A stretch of 64,000 nucleotides of DNA from Clostridia bacterium (GTDB lineage Bacteria; Bacillota; Clostridia; Monoglobales; Monoglobaceae). This document shows, one piece after another, positions 24,802 to 33,572 of the stretch. Location of the stretch: contig JAFTJA010000013.1 of NCBI GenBank assembly GCA_017456605.1, positions 124,001 to 188,000 on the forward strand, given 5' to 3'. The stretch's first letter is position 1. Every line of letters starts with the position of its first letter. The notes under the pieces were generated by a model. That model saw only the letters and a list, made by a program, of their open reading frames with translations. It ran no database searches and was not told where the DNA came from. The translations under genes were made by a program, and so were the position numbers.

Positions 24802-25998
24802 TTAATATTCCCCGCGGATATATTTTTCGATTCTGTCAAGACCTTCTTTAATTACCTCCATCGAGGTTGCATAAGAAAGGCGTACATATCCGTCAATACC
24901 AAAGCCTTCGCTGGGAACAAGTGCCACAAGTGCTCTTTCCAAAATATCGTCACAAAGTGCACTTGCGCTGTCAAATACTTTTCCATAGAGTTCTCTGCCA
25001 AGAAGCTCACGCACATTCATAAAGATATAAAAAGCTCCGTTTGGCTTTTTGCAGCTGATACCATCAATGGAATTTATTCTTTCCACCATATAGTCTCTGC
25101 GCTTTACATATTCCGTTTTCATAACGTCAACCGATGACTGGTCTCCCAGAAGTGCTTCAACGGAAGCAAACTGCGCGATTGAGTTTGGATTTGATGTGGC
25201 ATGGCTCTGGATGTTTGACATCGCCTTTGCAACATCTGCATTTGAGGCAGTGAAGCCAATTCTCCAACCTGTCATAGCATACGCCTTTGCCATACCGTTC
25301 ACGATAATTGTGAGATTTTTTATGTCTTCGCCAAAGGTGGCAATATTTGTGTGCTCGCCCTCATAAACAAGCTTTTCATAAATTTCGTCGAAGATAACAT
25401 AAATGTTGTTTTTGACAGCAATCTCTGCAATCTTTTCAAGTTCTTCTTTGGTATACACCATACCCGTAGGATTGCTGGGAGTGTTGAGGACAAGGGCACG
25501 TGTTTTTGGTGTGATATGTGCTTCAAGCTGCTGGGGTGTAAACTTAAAACCTGCATCTTCGGTAGTATCAATAAACACCGGTTTTCCGCCAGCCATCTTC
25601 ACCATTTCGGGATAGCTAACCCAAAAAGGTGCAGGAATAATAACCTCATCATCCGGCTCGCAAATAGCCATAAAAATATTGGTAAGACAGTGCTTTCCGC
25701 CGTTGCTGACAACTATATTGCCAATTTCATAAGAAAGTCCTGTATCTCTTTTTATTTTTTCGCAGATTGCCTCTTTGAGTTCAACTGTACCTGACGCAGG
25801 TGTATATTTAGTGAAACCGCTTTCGATAGCACGGATTCCTGCCTGCTTAACGTTTTCAGGAGTATCAAAATCAGGCTCTCCTGCGCCGAAACCTACAACA
25901 GGGATTCCCTGTTTTTTCATCTGCTTGAATTTTGCATCAAGAGACAGTGTCGGTGACGGACTGATACTCTTTGCTTTCTGTGAAATATATGTTTGCAT
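24802..25998 (-). CDS. PLP-dependent class I aminotransferase (aspartate aminotransferase-like)
   Basis: The 398-residue fold-type I enzyme carries typical stretches: 'GFGAGEPDFDTPENVKQAGI' near the start, 'VLNTPSNPTGMVYTKEELEK', 'YVIFDEIYEKLVY' and the PLP-lysine motif N-G-M-A-K-A-Y-A-M-T-G-W-R-I-G (about residue 236). The substrate-carboxylate Arg lies in Y-V-R-L-S-Y-A near the C-terminus. It belongs to the aspartate/aromatic aminotransferase group of Firmicutes (AspB-like); the amino-acid preference cannot be told from sequence alone. It is the first gene of a unit with proC. Confidence 0.9.
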   Translation of the reverse strand: MQTYISQKAKSISPSPTLSLDAKFKQMKKQGIPVVGFGAGEPDFDTPENVKQAGIRAIESGFTKYTPASGTVELKEAICEKIKRDTGLSYEIGNIVVSNGGKHCLTNIFMAICEPDDEVIIPAPFWVSYPEMVKMAGGKPVFIDTTEDAGFKFTPQQLEAHITPKTRALVLNTPSNPTGMVYTKEELEKIAEIAVKNNIYVIFDEIYEKLVYEGEHTNIATFGEDIKNLTIIVNGMAKAYAMTGWRIGFTASNADVAKAMSNIQSHATSNPNSIAQFASVEALLGDQSSVDVMKTEYVKRRDYMVERINSIDGISCKKPNGAFYIFMNVRELLGRELYGKVFDSASALCDDILERALVALVPSEGFGIDGYVRLSYATSMEVIKEGLDRIEKYIRGEY

Positions 25999-26036
25999 TT
26001 AAATTCTCCTTACTGTCTAAAAATAACCTAACCTAC

Positions 26037-26065
26037 ATTTTAATACAAAATCACTGAAATATCAA
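26037..26065 (-). promoter_or_regulatory. Promoter of the aminotransferase-proC unit
   Basis: TTGATA, 17 nt, TAAAAT on the minus strand, about 40 nt before the start. Confidence 0.6.
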
Positions 26066-26077
26066 CCTTTTTTTTAA

Positions 26078-27019
26078 TTATATCAAAATTTTTTGCATTA
26101 AATTTAAAAAATTCTCCGAAGAAATCTTTTTTATAAGACTCTCGCTATACCCTATTCTTCGCATTTCATCAAAAATTTTGTGGATATCTCCCACATTTTC
26201 TATACCATTTGGTAAACTGTCCATACCATCAAAATCACTGCCAAACCCAATATTATTTTCCCCGCCCAGGGACAGAATATGTTCAATATGTCGAAGTATA
26301 TCGGTTATACCTGCGCAAGTGCCTTTTTCTGAAAGAAATTTGCTGTATAAATTTATGCCTATACAGCCGCCGTTTTTTATCACCCCGCGAATTTGTTCGT
26401 CTGACAGGTTGCGCTTATGCCTGCATATGCTTTTTGAGTTTGAATGGGTCGCGGCAATGGGTTTCTTTGTGGTTTCAAGAACGTCCCAAAAGCCTTTTTC
26501 AGAAATATGCGAAACATCAATCAGCATACCGAGGTCGTTCATTTTTCTTACAACAGCTTTTCCAAAAGCAGAAAGTCCGCCTCCGTTTTCCTCAGCAATG
26601 CTTCCGGTGATTTCGTTTGGATAGTTCCAGCATAGAGTCAAAATCCTCACGCCACGAAAATAAAGTTCGCTGAGCTTTTCAAGGCTTCCCTCTATGGCCT
26701 CACCGCCCTCCACACTGAGAAGTGATGCAATTTTTCCATTGCCAAGTGCAGTTTTTATGTTATCAAAACCATTGCAATGACTTATAAGCCCTTTGTTTCT
26801 TTCGATTTCGGCATAATACCTGTCAATCATTTGCCCGCATCTTGAAAAGGGTGCAAGAGCATCATTTTTCTTGTCAATGAACGCGGCAAAAACTTGTATG
26901 TGTTTGTGTTTGGTATTCAAAATGCGTTTTATATCGATATGATAAGTGTTCTCAAACAATCCACCGCCAAAATCGGTTATCTTTTGCACCGTGTCGCAGT
27001 GTGCATCAAAAAACGTCAA
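26078..27019 (-). CDS. Membrane dipeptidase (renal dipeptidase family, M19)
   Basis: The 313-residue zinc hydrolase starts T-F-F-D-A-H-C-D-T-V, whose H-x-D binds the first metal; later 'SLLSVEGGEAIEGSLEKL' holds the bridging Glu, and 'ISHVSEKGF'-like D-V-S-H-I-S-E-K-G-F and A-T-H-S-N-S carry the other histidines. 'NIGFGSDFDGMDSLPNGI' is a C-terminal family signature. It hydrolyses dipeptides, often including D-amino-acid dipeptides. The start is TTG at 27019 with GGAGG 7 nt upstream; yraN stops 2 nt before it, so translation is coupled. Confidence 0.9.
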   Translation of the reverse strand: MTFFDAHCDTVQKITDFGGGLFENTYHIDIKRILNTKHKHIQVFAAFIDKKNDALAPFSRCGQMIDRYYAEIERNKGLISHCNGFDNIKTALGNGKIASLLSVEGGEAIEGSLEKLSELYFRGVRILTLCWNYPNEITGSIAEENGGGLSAFGKAVVRKMNDLGMLIDVSHISEKGFWDVLETTKKPIAATHSNSKSICRHKRNLSDEQIRGVIKNGGCIGINLYSKFLSEKGTCAGITDILRHIEHILSLGGENNIGFGSDFDGMDSLPNGIENVGDIHKIFDEMRRIGYSESLIKKISSENFLNLMQKILI

Positions 27020-27021
27020 GT

Positions 27022-27408
27022 CTATACCTCCAGAAAAACTTGTTTCAAATGATTTATGTTTTCGCATTCAAAACTGCTTCCGTCAAAGACGCCAAAAACC
27101 TCAACAATATCAAAGCGGATATTGAGCTCGGTGGGATTTTGCGCCATATACCATTTTGCAGAATTTACAAAGCTTCGTTTTTTATAATATGTAACCGCCT
27201 CCGCCGGAGTTCCGAATTGTTCGCTGCTCCGGGTTTTCACCTCTACAAAAACCAAATCTTCTCCATCCTTGGCTATTATATCAATTTCCCCCGCCTTGCA
27301 TCTGTAATTCTGCGCCAAAATTTTATAGCCTTGTTTTTTGAGATACGCAGCCGCAACATCTTCCCCAAGTCTGCCGGTTGTTTTATTGAAAAATCCACGT
27401 TTTTTCAT
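27022..27408 (-). CDS. yraN: YraN family (UPF0102) endonuclease-like protein
   Basis: The 128-residue protein has the Holliday-junction-resolvase-like fold of UPF0102: 'RLGEDVAAAYLKKQGYKILA' and the PD-(D/E)xK-type core G-E-I-D-I-I-A-K-D-G-E-D-L-V-F-V-E-V-K (E-I-D ... E-x-K). The cellular role of the family is unproven. It sits between rnhB and a dipeptidase gene in the rplS-lepB-rbgA-rnhB-yraN order seen in many Firmicutes. Confidence 0.9.
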   Translation of the reverse strand: MKKRGFFNKTTGRLGEDVAAAYLKKQGYKILAQNYRCKAGEIDIIAKDGEDLVFVEVKTRSSEQFGTPAEAVTYYKKRSFVNSAKWYMAQNPTELNIRFDIVEVFGVFDGSSFECENINHLKQVFLEV

Positions 27409-27409
27409 A

Positions 27410-28009
27410 TTACTTTCCCAAGACCTTCGCCGTCATAAAGGATTTTCTGTGAACCGATGAAACTCCGTATTTCTGAATTGCCTCGCAGTGTGCTTTTGTG
27501 CCATAGCCCTTGTGCTTTGCAAAGCCATACTCCGGATATTCTTCGTGGAGTTTGGTCATAAGACGGTCACGGCTTACCTTTGCCAGGATTGATGCCGCAG
27601 CAATAGCTTGAGATTTAGCATCACCCTTTACTATGTATTCAAAAGGTATATCGTAGGGATAATTGTCATTTCCGTCGATTATAACAAAATCTGCCTTTAC
27701 TTTCAGGTTTTCAACCGCTCTGTGCATAGCAAGAGCCGTCGCTTTTCTTATGTTTATTTCATCAATCACGTCGGGCTCCACAAACTGAATATCATAAGCG
27801 ACTGCTGATGATATTATCTCTTCAAAAAGAAGCTCACGTTTTTTCTCGCTGAGTTTTTTCGAGTCGTTTATTCCATCAATGACCAAATCGGTAGGCAAAA
27901 TAACAGCCGCAGCGCACACCGGTCCGGCAAGAGGTCCTCTACCCGCTTCGTCAACGCCCGCAATGTTCTTAAAACCTTTGGCGTATAAAGAATTTTCTAT
28001 TTCTTTCAT
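27410..28009 (-). CDS. rnhB: Ribonuclease HII
   Basis: The 199-residue enzyme removes RNA from RNA-DNA hybrids and single ribonucleotides from DNA. Seen: the N-terminal signature G-V-D20-E21-A-G-R-G-P-L-A-G with two catalytic acids, 'DSKKLSEKKRELLFEE', D-G-N-D (third acid) and 'AKVSRDRLMTKLHEEYPEYG'. It begins 70 nt after rbgA, from which it is separated by a perfect hairpin, and touches yraN. Confidence 0.95.
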   Translation of the reverse strand: MKEIENSLYAKGFKNIAGVDEAGRGPLAGPVCAAAVILPTDLVIDGINDSKKLSEKKRELLFEEIISSAVAYDIQFVEPDVIDEINIRKATALAMHRAVENLKVKADFVIIDGNDNYPYDIPFEYIVKGDAKSQAIAAASILAKVSRDRLMTKLHEEYPEYGFAKHKGYGTKAHCEAIQKYGVSSVHRKSFMTAKVLGK

Positions 28010-28036
28010 TTTATTCTCTCCTTTTAATGAAACAGA

Positions 28037-28060
28037 GCAGATATATTTTCATATATCTGC
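28037..28060 (-). other. Perfect intercistronic hairpin with GAAA tetraloop
   Basis: On the minus strand GCAGATATAT-GAAA-ATATATCTGC forms a 10-bp stem between rbgA and rnhB. It is not followed by a U-run, so it more likely stabilises or marks a processing point in the mRNA than terminates it. Confidence 0.5.
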
Positions 28061-28079
28061 CCAGAAATTACTGTCAGTT

Positions 28080-28931
28080 TTACGGCAATTCCAGTGTAAT
28101 TCTGCCGATTTTAGCCGCCCTGAAATCATCAAGAATGAGATTTGCAGCCCTGAGTGTGTCAATGTTTCCGCCGGAAACAATGCAACCACGTTTTTTGCCG
28201 ATAAGCTCCAAAAGCTCAAAATCATCACATGACTCAATATCTTCATTTTCAAGTTTGAAACGTGATATAAGCAAATCAGGATAATTCTTTCTCAAAAATC
28301 CTATAAGCAAAAACGCAAGTTCTTCAATGTCCATAATTTCGTCTTTTATGCCGCCGGTGAATGCAATGCGCCTGCCCACCCAAGCATCATCAAATTTAGG
28401 CCACAAAATACCTGGAGTGTCAAGAAGTTCATATTTTCCCATAACCCTTATCCACTGCTTTGCTGTGGTAACGCCCGGTCGGTCACCGGTCTTTGCGGCA
28501 GCTCTACCCGAAAGGCGATTGATGAATGATGATTTGCCCACATTGGGAATTCCCACAATGAGCATTTTCACAGCACGTCGCATCATACCTTTTTCTTTTT
28601 CTCTGGCAAATTTATCCGCAAGCACCTTTTCAATAGCCGCATCAAGATTTTTGAGACCTTTCCCCGAAAGGCTGTCAGCTAAGATACAACAAATCCCCTT
28701 TTTTTCAAAAAAGCTGAGCCATTTTTCGTTTGCACTTGGGTCTGCTATATCACTTTTATTAAGCACCACAACTCTTGGTTTTTTGCCCACAATCCTGTCA
28801 ATTTCGGGGTTTCGTGATGACAAAGGAAGTCGTGCGTCAAGAAGCTCAACCACAACATCAACCAGTTTGAGGCTATCTGTAATAAGCCTTCTTGTTTTTG
28901 CCATATGTCCCGGAAACCATTGAATTTGCAT
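28080..28931 (-). CDS. rbgA: Ribosome biogenesis GTPase RbgA (YlqF)
   Basis: The 283-residue circularly permuted GTPase has its motifs in the order G4 (N-K-S-D, residues 58-61), G5, G1 (G-I-P-N-V-G-K-S, 127-134) and G3 (D-T-P-G), as in YlqF. The N-terminal W-F-P-G-H-M-A-K-T stretch is the family signature. RbgA helps late 50S assembly in Firmicutes. Neighbours rplS and lepB upstream and rnhB downstream reproduce the Bacillus-type order. Confidence 0.95.
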   Translation of the reverse strand: MQIQWFPGHMAKTRRLITDSLKLVDVVVELLDARLPLSSRNPEIDRIVGKKPRVVVLNKSDIADPSANEKWLSFFEKKGICCILADSLSGKGLKNLDAAIEKVLADKFAREKEKGMMRRAVKMLIVGIPNVGKSSFINRLSGRAAAKTGDRPGVTTAKQWIRVMGKYELLDTPGILWPKFDDAWVGRRIAFTGGIKDEIMDIEELAFLLIGFLRKNYPDLLISRFKLENEDIESCDDFELLELIGKKRGCIVSGGNIDTLRAANLILDDFRAAKIGRITLELP

Positions 28932-28952
28932 AATATACCTCTCAGTTTAAAA

Positions 28953-29597
28953 TCAATCCGTTATACTTTCAATTTTGTTGAGCGGCCAGAATCTGAAAAC
29001 CGCATGTCCTATAATATCTTTTTCTGAAACAGGTCCGATTTCGCGGCTGTCCTTGCTGTTGTTGCGGTTGTCACCCATAACAAAATATTCATCCTCGTCC
29101 AAAACCAGTGGGTTTTCACGGCTGAATTCATTTTTTGCCATCTTGCCAAACACAAAATTTCCTATAAGATTTGTCTTTTCGTTGATATAAGGTTCGTCCA
29201 GCTTTTCGTCATTGACAAACACATCACCGGTAGAAAAATCAATATAAAGTGAGTCTCCCTCCGCCGCAATAACCCTTTTGATATAAAAAGGTGCTTGAGG
29301 GTCGCGTGTTTCAACGATGACAATGTCACCTTTTTGGGGAGTGTAAAACAGCTTGTTCACATAAAGGCGGTCGGCGTGTTGGAGGGTTGGCTCCATAGAC
29401 TCGCCATCAACCACTGCAAGGGTCAAAACATAGTTCTTAAGAAAATACGCAACAATGAGTGCCACCACAATAGCCTTTATCCAGTCCCAAAGTTCGCTCT
29501 TCCAGTTTGGTTTTTTTTCAGAAACTTCTTCAAAAGTTTCTTCAGCAAGGTCTTCGGTTTCTTCGATTATTTCATTATTCTTTTCAAATTCTTCCAT
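28953..29597 (-). CDS. lepB: Type I signal peptidase
   Basis: The 214-residue protein has a charged cytoplasmic N-terminus rich in Glu (residues 1-30), one membrane helix (about 40-60) and an outer catalytic domain. It uses a Ser/Lys dyad: S67 in D-G-E-S-M-E-P-T and K107 in Y-I-K-R-V-I-A-A-E-G-D. The third box 'YFVMGDNRNNSKDSREIG' is complete. It cleaves secretory signal peptides. The start is ATG at 29597 with AAAGGTGA upstream. It lies between rplS and rbgA. Confidence 0.95.
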   Translation of the reverse strand: MEEFEKNNEIIEETEDLAEETFEEVSEKKPNWKSELWDWIKAIVVALIVAYFLKNYVLTLAVVDGESMEPTLQHADRLYVNKLFYTPQKGDIVIVETRDPQAPFYIKRVIAAEGDSLYIDFSTGDVFVNDEKLDEPYINEKTNLIGNFVFGKMAKNEFSRENPLVLDEDEYFVMGDNRNNSKDSREIGPVSEKDIIGHAVFRFWPLNKIESITD

Positions 29598-29666
29598 AAT
29601 TATCACCTTTAAATCATCCAAAATAGTCAAATGGCAGGTATTGAAAAATACCCGCCATATCTTTTG

Positions 29667-30008
29667 TTAAATCTTCTCTTTAACTTTTGCAGCCTTACCA
29701 ACTCTGTCACGGAGATAGTAGAGCTTCGCACGTCTAACTTTACCGCGTCTTGAAACTTCGATGCGGTCAATGTTAGGTGAATTTACGGGGAAAGTCTTTT
29801 CAACACCAACACCGTAAGAAATTCTTCTTACTGTAAATGTTTCGCTGATTCCGCCATGATTCTTTTTGATGATTGTTCCTTCGAACATCTGAATTCTTTC
29901 TCTGTTTCCTTCTTTAACCTTAACATAAACGCGAACTGTGTCACCAATGTTAAGCTGGGGAAGGTCTGTTCTGATCTGTTCCTGTGTAATCTGGTCTAAA
30001 ATGTTCAT
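29667..30008 (-). CDS. rplS: 50S ribosomal protein L19
   Basis: The protein has about 113 residues and the usual L19 sequence: '[20 protein letters not shown]', '[20 protein letters not shown]' and the conserved end '[20 protein letters not shown]'. The start is ATG at 30008, with AAAGGA 8 nt upstream; an ATG 9 nt earlier abuts the Shine-Dalgarno site and is less likely. It heads the transcript that continues through lepB, rbgA, rnhB and yraN. Confidence 0.97.
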   Translation of the reverse strand: MNILDQITQEQIRTDLPQLNIGDTVRVYVKVKEGNRERIQMFEGTIIKKNHGGISETFTVRRISYGVGVEKTFPVNSPNIDRIEVSRRGKVRRAKLYYLRDRVGKAAKVKEKI

Positions 30009-30017
30009 TTTTTTCAT

Positions 30018-30091
30018 CCTTTCTATATTCAGATATTCATGCCATACGCCCCACCAGACAGGCCGTAAGCAGAGGACTACCCATAATTAAC
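30018..30091 (-). promoter_or_regulatory. Structured 5' leader of rplS (putative L19 leader)
   Basis: About 75 nt between promoter and rplS can fold (GTAGTCCTCTGC..., TACGGCC...GGGGCGTA). Firmicutes often have an autoregulatory L19 leader at this place. The match to that family is judged from position and general form only. Confidence 0.45.
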
Positions 30092-30097
30092 TTACAA

Positions 30098-30126
30098 AGT
30101 ATATCACACTTTAATATAAAATGCAA
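30098..30126 (-). promoter_or_regulatory. Promoter of rplS
   Basis: TTGCAT, 17 nt, TATACT on the minus strand. Confidence 0.7.
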
Positions 30127-30154
30127 GCATTTTTTTGTAAATTATACAAATTTT

Positions 30155-30568
30155 TTATCCGCGCCTGTTTTTGGGGTTAACAATATCACGCCAGTCAAGA
30201 TCGCCACGTTCAAGACCTCTTATCATAACCTCAGCTGTCGCACTGTTTGTAGCAAGGGGAATATTGTGTACATCACAAAGCCTGAAGAGTGCAGAAACGT
30301 CGGGTTCGTGCGGCTGTGCAGTGAGCGGGTCACGGAAAAACAAAACCAAGTCAATTTCGTTGTAAGCAATTCTTGCACCAATCTGCTGGTCGCCGCCCTG
30401 AGGTCCGGACAAAAACAAGCTGACATCCATACCTGTAGCTTCAATAATAAGGCTTCCTGTTGTACCGGTAGCACAAAGGTTATGCTTGCTCAGAATTCCT
30501 TTGTAAGCAATACAAAAGTCTACCATCAATTCTTTCTTTTTGTCATGTGCAATTAAAGCAATATTCAC
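30155..30568 (-). CDS. mgsA: Methylglyoxal synthase
   Basis: The 137-residue enzyme converts dihydroxyacetone phosphate to methylglyoxal and phosphate, a bypass of lower glycolysis. Signatures: '[19 protein letters not shown]', '[11 protein letters not shown]', the phosphate-binding [12 protein letters not shown] and '[20 protein letters not shown]'. It follows minD by 63 nt, the last gene of the cell-shape run; mgsA at the end of mre/min clusters is common in Clostridia. Confidence 0.95.
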   Translation of the reverse strand: MNIALIAHDKKKELMVDFCIAYKGILSKHNLCATGTTGSLIIEATGMDVSLFLSGPQGGDQQIGARIAYNEIDLVLFFRDPLTAQPHEPDVSALFRLCDVHNIPLATNSATAEVMIRGLERGDLDWRDIVNPKNRRG

Positions 30569-30631
30569 GTTTTGCTCCTCCTGTTCTTTTGTGTGAAAAA
30601 TTATTTTCTGAGGGACATACAGCTCAAAACA

Positions 30632-31417
30632 TCAGCGTTTCTTGGAAAAAAGCTTCCCGAAGAAGCCCTTTTTTTCAAGACTTAAAAGGTGAACATCCTT
30701 TCCTGTAAGTCTTTCGCAGATGTTTCTGTAGCCCTGACCTGCAAGAGATTTTTTTTCGCAAACCACCGGTTCGCCCTTGGTGGCCGCAACAATAACATCA
30801 CCGTCGTCAGGAATAACGCCAAGGAGATCAATGCTGAGCATACTCAAAACCTCTTCTACGCTGAGCATATTGCCACGTTTCACCAATTCCGGTCTAATTT
30901 TGTTGATAATGACGCTGTGGTCACATATGCCACTCCGTTCAAGAAGCCCCACAATTCTATCAGCATCACGCACCGCAGAAACATCAGGAGTGGTAACAAC
31001 CACCGCTTTATCCGCCGCCGCAATGGCATTTTTGAAGCCTTGTTCAATGCCTGCAGGACAATCAATAACCACAAAATCATATTCTTTTTTTAGTTTTTCG
31101 CAAAGTTCTTTCATCTGTGCGGGCGTGACAGCATCTTTGTCAGTGGTCTGTGCCGCCGGAATCAAGAAAAGTCCTTCAAAACGTTTGTCTTTTATTGCAG
31201 CTTTTTGAGGCTCGCAATCGCCGTTCACAATATCAACAAGGTCATAAACAATTCTGTTTTCCTGTCCCAAAACCACGTCAAGATTGCGAAGTCCGATGTC
31301 AGTATCAATCAAAACAACTTTTTTGCCCAAAAGAGAAAGTCCAACACCTATGTTTGCAGTAGTTGTCGTTTTTCCAACGCCGCCTTTACCTGAAGTAACA
31401 ACAATTACCTCTGACAT
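30632..31417 (-). CDS. minD: Septum-site-determining ATPase MinD
   Basis: The 261-residue protein has the deviant Walker A of MinD/ParA ATPases (G-K11-G-G-V-G-K16-T, residues 10-17), 'VLIDTDIGLRNLDVVLG' and the P-loop partner 'VVIDCPAGIEQG'. The C-terminus 'KKGFFGKLFSKKR' is an amphipathic membrane-targeting helix. MinD normally recruits MinC to membranes and is driven by MinE or MinJ/DivIVA. Neither minC nor minE is adjacent: PBP2 lies upstream and mgsA downstream. It has its own promoter. Confidence 0.95.
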   Translation of the reverse strand: MSEVIVVTSGKGGVGKTTTTANIGVGLSLLGKKVVLIDTDIGLRNLDVVLGQENRIVYDLVDIVNGDCEPQKAAIKDKRFEGLFLIPAAQTTDKDAVTPAQMKELCEKLKKEYDFVVIDCPAGIEQGFKNAIAAADKAVVVTTPDVSAVRDADRIVGLLERSGICDHSVIINKIRPELVKRGNMLSVEEVLSMLSIDLLGVIPDDGDVIVAATKGEPVVCEKKSLAGQGYRNICERLTGKDVHLLSLEKKGFFGKLFSKKR

Positions 31418-31459
31418 CCGACCATCCCTCCATATTACCGAATAAGTATTATCTAACCT

Positions 31460-31488
31460 ATTCTAACACAAAAGAGCACAAATGTCAA
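31460..31488 (-). promoter_or_regulatory. Promoter of minD-mgsA
   Basis: TTGACA, 17 nt, TAGAAT on the minus strand in the gap between PBP2 and minD. Confidence 0.7.
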
Positions 31489-31526
31489 AACGTTATTTAG
31501 ATTTTAAGAAGATTTTTTCGCCAATG

Positions 31527-33572
31527 TTATTTCAAGAGAGTGTTCATTTTTGGTATTTCATCGCTGACCTCAGAAATTCCCAGATAATATTCAAACATAT
31601 CTCTGGCAACCTGAGCCGCATACCGGCTTGTTGCACCGTGTTCCAAAACAACGGCTACCGCAATTTGCGGGTTGTCATAAGGTGCAAAGCCCACAAACAA
31701 TACCGTATCACTTCCGCTGCTCACCTCTGCCGTTCCTGTTTTTCCGCCAACCGCGATGCCAAAATCCTCAAAAACAGCCTTCGCCGTACCGTCTTCGGTT
31801 ACGCGGCGCATCCCGTCTTTTACAGCAAGCATAGTTTCATCAGAAATCTCATAATTGGAAATCTCTGTTGGTTCATTTTTATAAACAACCTCACCGGTCT
31901 CATAGTTGCGAACTTCTTTTACTAAGTGCAACGCATAGCGCTTGCCTTTATTTATTATCGTGCTCACATAGCTTGCAAGCTGTGCAGGAGAAAACATATT
32001 GTCCGACTGTCCTATTGCCGCTTGCAAGGTATCACCGGGATACCACGGCATATTCCGTGACTCTCTGTATTCTTCACTTGCAACGACGCCTTCTGATTCA
32101 TAAAGTTCAATCCCCGTCTTTTGACCAAGTCCAAATGCCTTCGCATACTGGGACAGCTTTTTGATGGTCAGACGTCTTCCCACATCATAGAAGAAATAAT
32201 TGCATGAAACCCCGATAGCCTCTGATACGTTTATCATTCCGTGAGTTTCACCGGTATTCTTCCAGATAAGGCAGGTGGGTTTGTATGACGGTGCATAATA
32301 TTCATAAACACCTTTTGTTATCATTTTTTCTGTGGGGGATATTATCCCTTCTTCCAACGCCGCAATTGCAGTGAGAGGCTTGAAAGTAGAACCCGGGGTA
32401 TAAAGGCCGTCGAGTGCCCTGTTTACAAGAGGCTTATCCGGGTCTTTGAGCAATTCATTGTAATTCTTTGTATAGGTTGTGGGGTCATATCCCGGGAGCG
32501 ACGCCATGGAAAGAACATCACCGGTCGAAATTTCCACAGCAACAGCCGCACCGCTGAAGCAGTCTTTCCCCTTGTCTTCTCTGGCTTTTTCAATGCTTCT
32601 CTGCAGAGACTCCTCTGTTACTTTCTGAAGTTCTGAATCAATGGTCAAAACCGCAAAATTTTCGGTTTCGGGTGACTTTTCGCTGAGCATTTGGGAAAGT
32701 GAGCCACTTTTTGTCTGTTCGACCCTCTTGTAGCCGTCCTTTCCTTTCAGGTAACTTTCAAGAACCTTTTCAAGGCCGTCCTTTCCTATTATGTCATTCA
32801 TTCCATAGCCTTTGTCTTTCAGCTCGTCATATTCTTCCTTGTAAATAATTCCTGTACGTCCCAGAATATGCGCCGCCATAGAGCCGTTCACATATTCACG
32901 CACCGGCTCGATTTCAACATTGACACCGCCAAGCTCAAAGGATTTTTCTTTTATCTTCTGCACGATATCTATGCCTATATCGCTGGCAAAGGTATAGGGA
33001 TTCATTACACTGAAATTTTTCGCCGTCATTGTATATCTGACTGCCACTATGTTTCTTATGTCCTCTTTGCTGTATTCCTCCGAAACGTCAAACTTTTCAA
33101 TATAAAAGTCCATTACAGCGTCCGCTGAGTCAAGTTTTTCAAGCTTATTTTCTTTCTTCCATTCTTTGAGTGCTTCCTCCGGCTTTTCAAAATCGGCAAA
33201 ATCAAATTTATAAGGCAGCGCTGTTACAGGGAATTCATCAATATATTCAATCCCGCCATTTTCACATATTTCAATCAAGTGGAGAATTGTTGCATTGAGT
33301 TCCTTATTGCTGCTGTTTACATTTTGAATTTGTATATAATAGCCCATCTTGTTTGTAACCATAGGTCTGCCGAAACGGTCAAGCATTTCACCCCTGGGGG
33401 CTTTTATAGGATAAGCGCGCACAAGACGGTTTTCTGCCTTTTCTTTATACTCATCACCATGAACAATCTGCAAGCTAAAAAGCCGTGCTACGAACACAAT
33501 CGTAAACACGGCAAGAAAGCATAATATGAAAATAAAACGAGCTCTCAAGCCTTTTTTATCCAATAGTTTCAC
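31527..33572 (-). CDS. mrdA: Penicillin-binding protein 2 (elongation transpeptidase)
   Basis: The 681-residue class B PBP has an N-terminal membrane helix (about 11-32), a dimerisation domain (R-L-V-R-A-Y-P-I-K-A-P-R-G-E-M-L-D-R near 46) and a transpeptidase domain. The active-site S-T-F-K lies around residue 395 in P-G-S-T-F-K-P. V-S-C-N-Y-F (S-x-N) and G-K-T-G-T-A (around 610) complete the triad. It cross-links side-wall peptidoglycan with RodA and the MreBCD machinery. It overlaps mreD by 17 nt, so it is co-translated with it. No rodA follows. Confidence 0.95.
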   Translation of the reverse strand: MKLLDKKGLRARFIFILCFLAVFTIVFVARLFSLQIVHGDEYKEKAENRLVRAYPIKAPRGEMLDRFGRPMVTNKMGYYIQIQNVNSSNKELNATILHLIEICENGGIEYIDEFPVTALPYKFDFADFEKPEEALKEWKKENKLEKLDSADAVMDFYIEKFDVSEEYSKEDIRNIVAVRYTMTAKNFSVMNPYTFASDIGIDIVQKIKEKSFELGGVNVEIEPVREYVNGSMAAHILGRTGIIYKEEYDELKDKGYGMNDIIGKDGLEKVLESYLKGKDGYKRVEQTKSGSLSQMLSEKSPETENFAVLTIDSELQKVTEESLQRSIEKAREDKGKDCFSGAAVAVEISTGDVLSMASLPGYDPTTYTKNYNELLKDPDKPLVNRALDGLYTPGSTFKPLTAIAALEEGIISPTEKMITKGVYEYYAPSYKPTCLIWKNTGETHGMINVSEAIGVSCNYFFYDVGRRLTIKKLSQYAKAFGLGQKTGIELYESEGVVASEEYRESRNMPWYPGDTLQAAIGQSDNMFSPAQLASYVSTIINKGKRYALHLVKEVRNYETGEVVYKNEPTEISNYEISDETMLAVKDGMRRVTEDGTAKAVFEDFGIAVGGKTGTAEVSSGSDTVLFVGFAPYDNPQIAVAVVLEHGATSRYAAQVARDMFEYYLGISEVSDEIPKMNTLLK

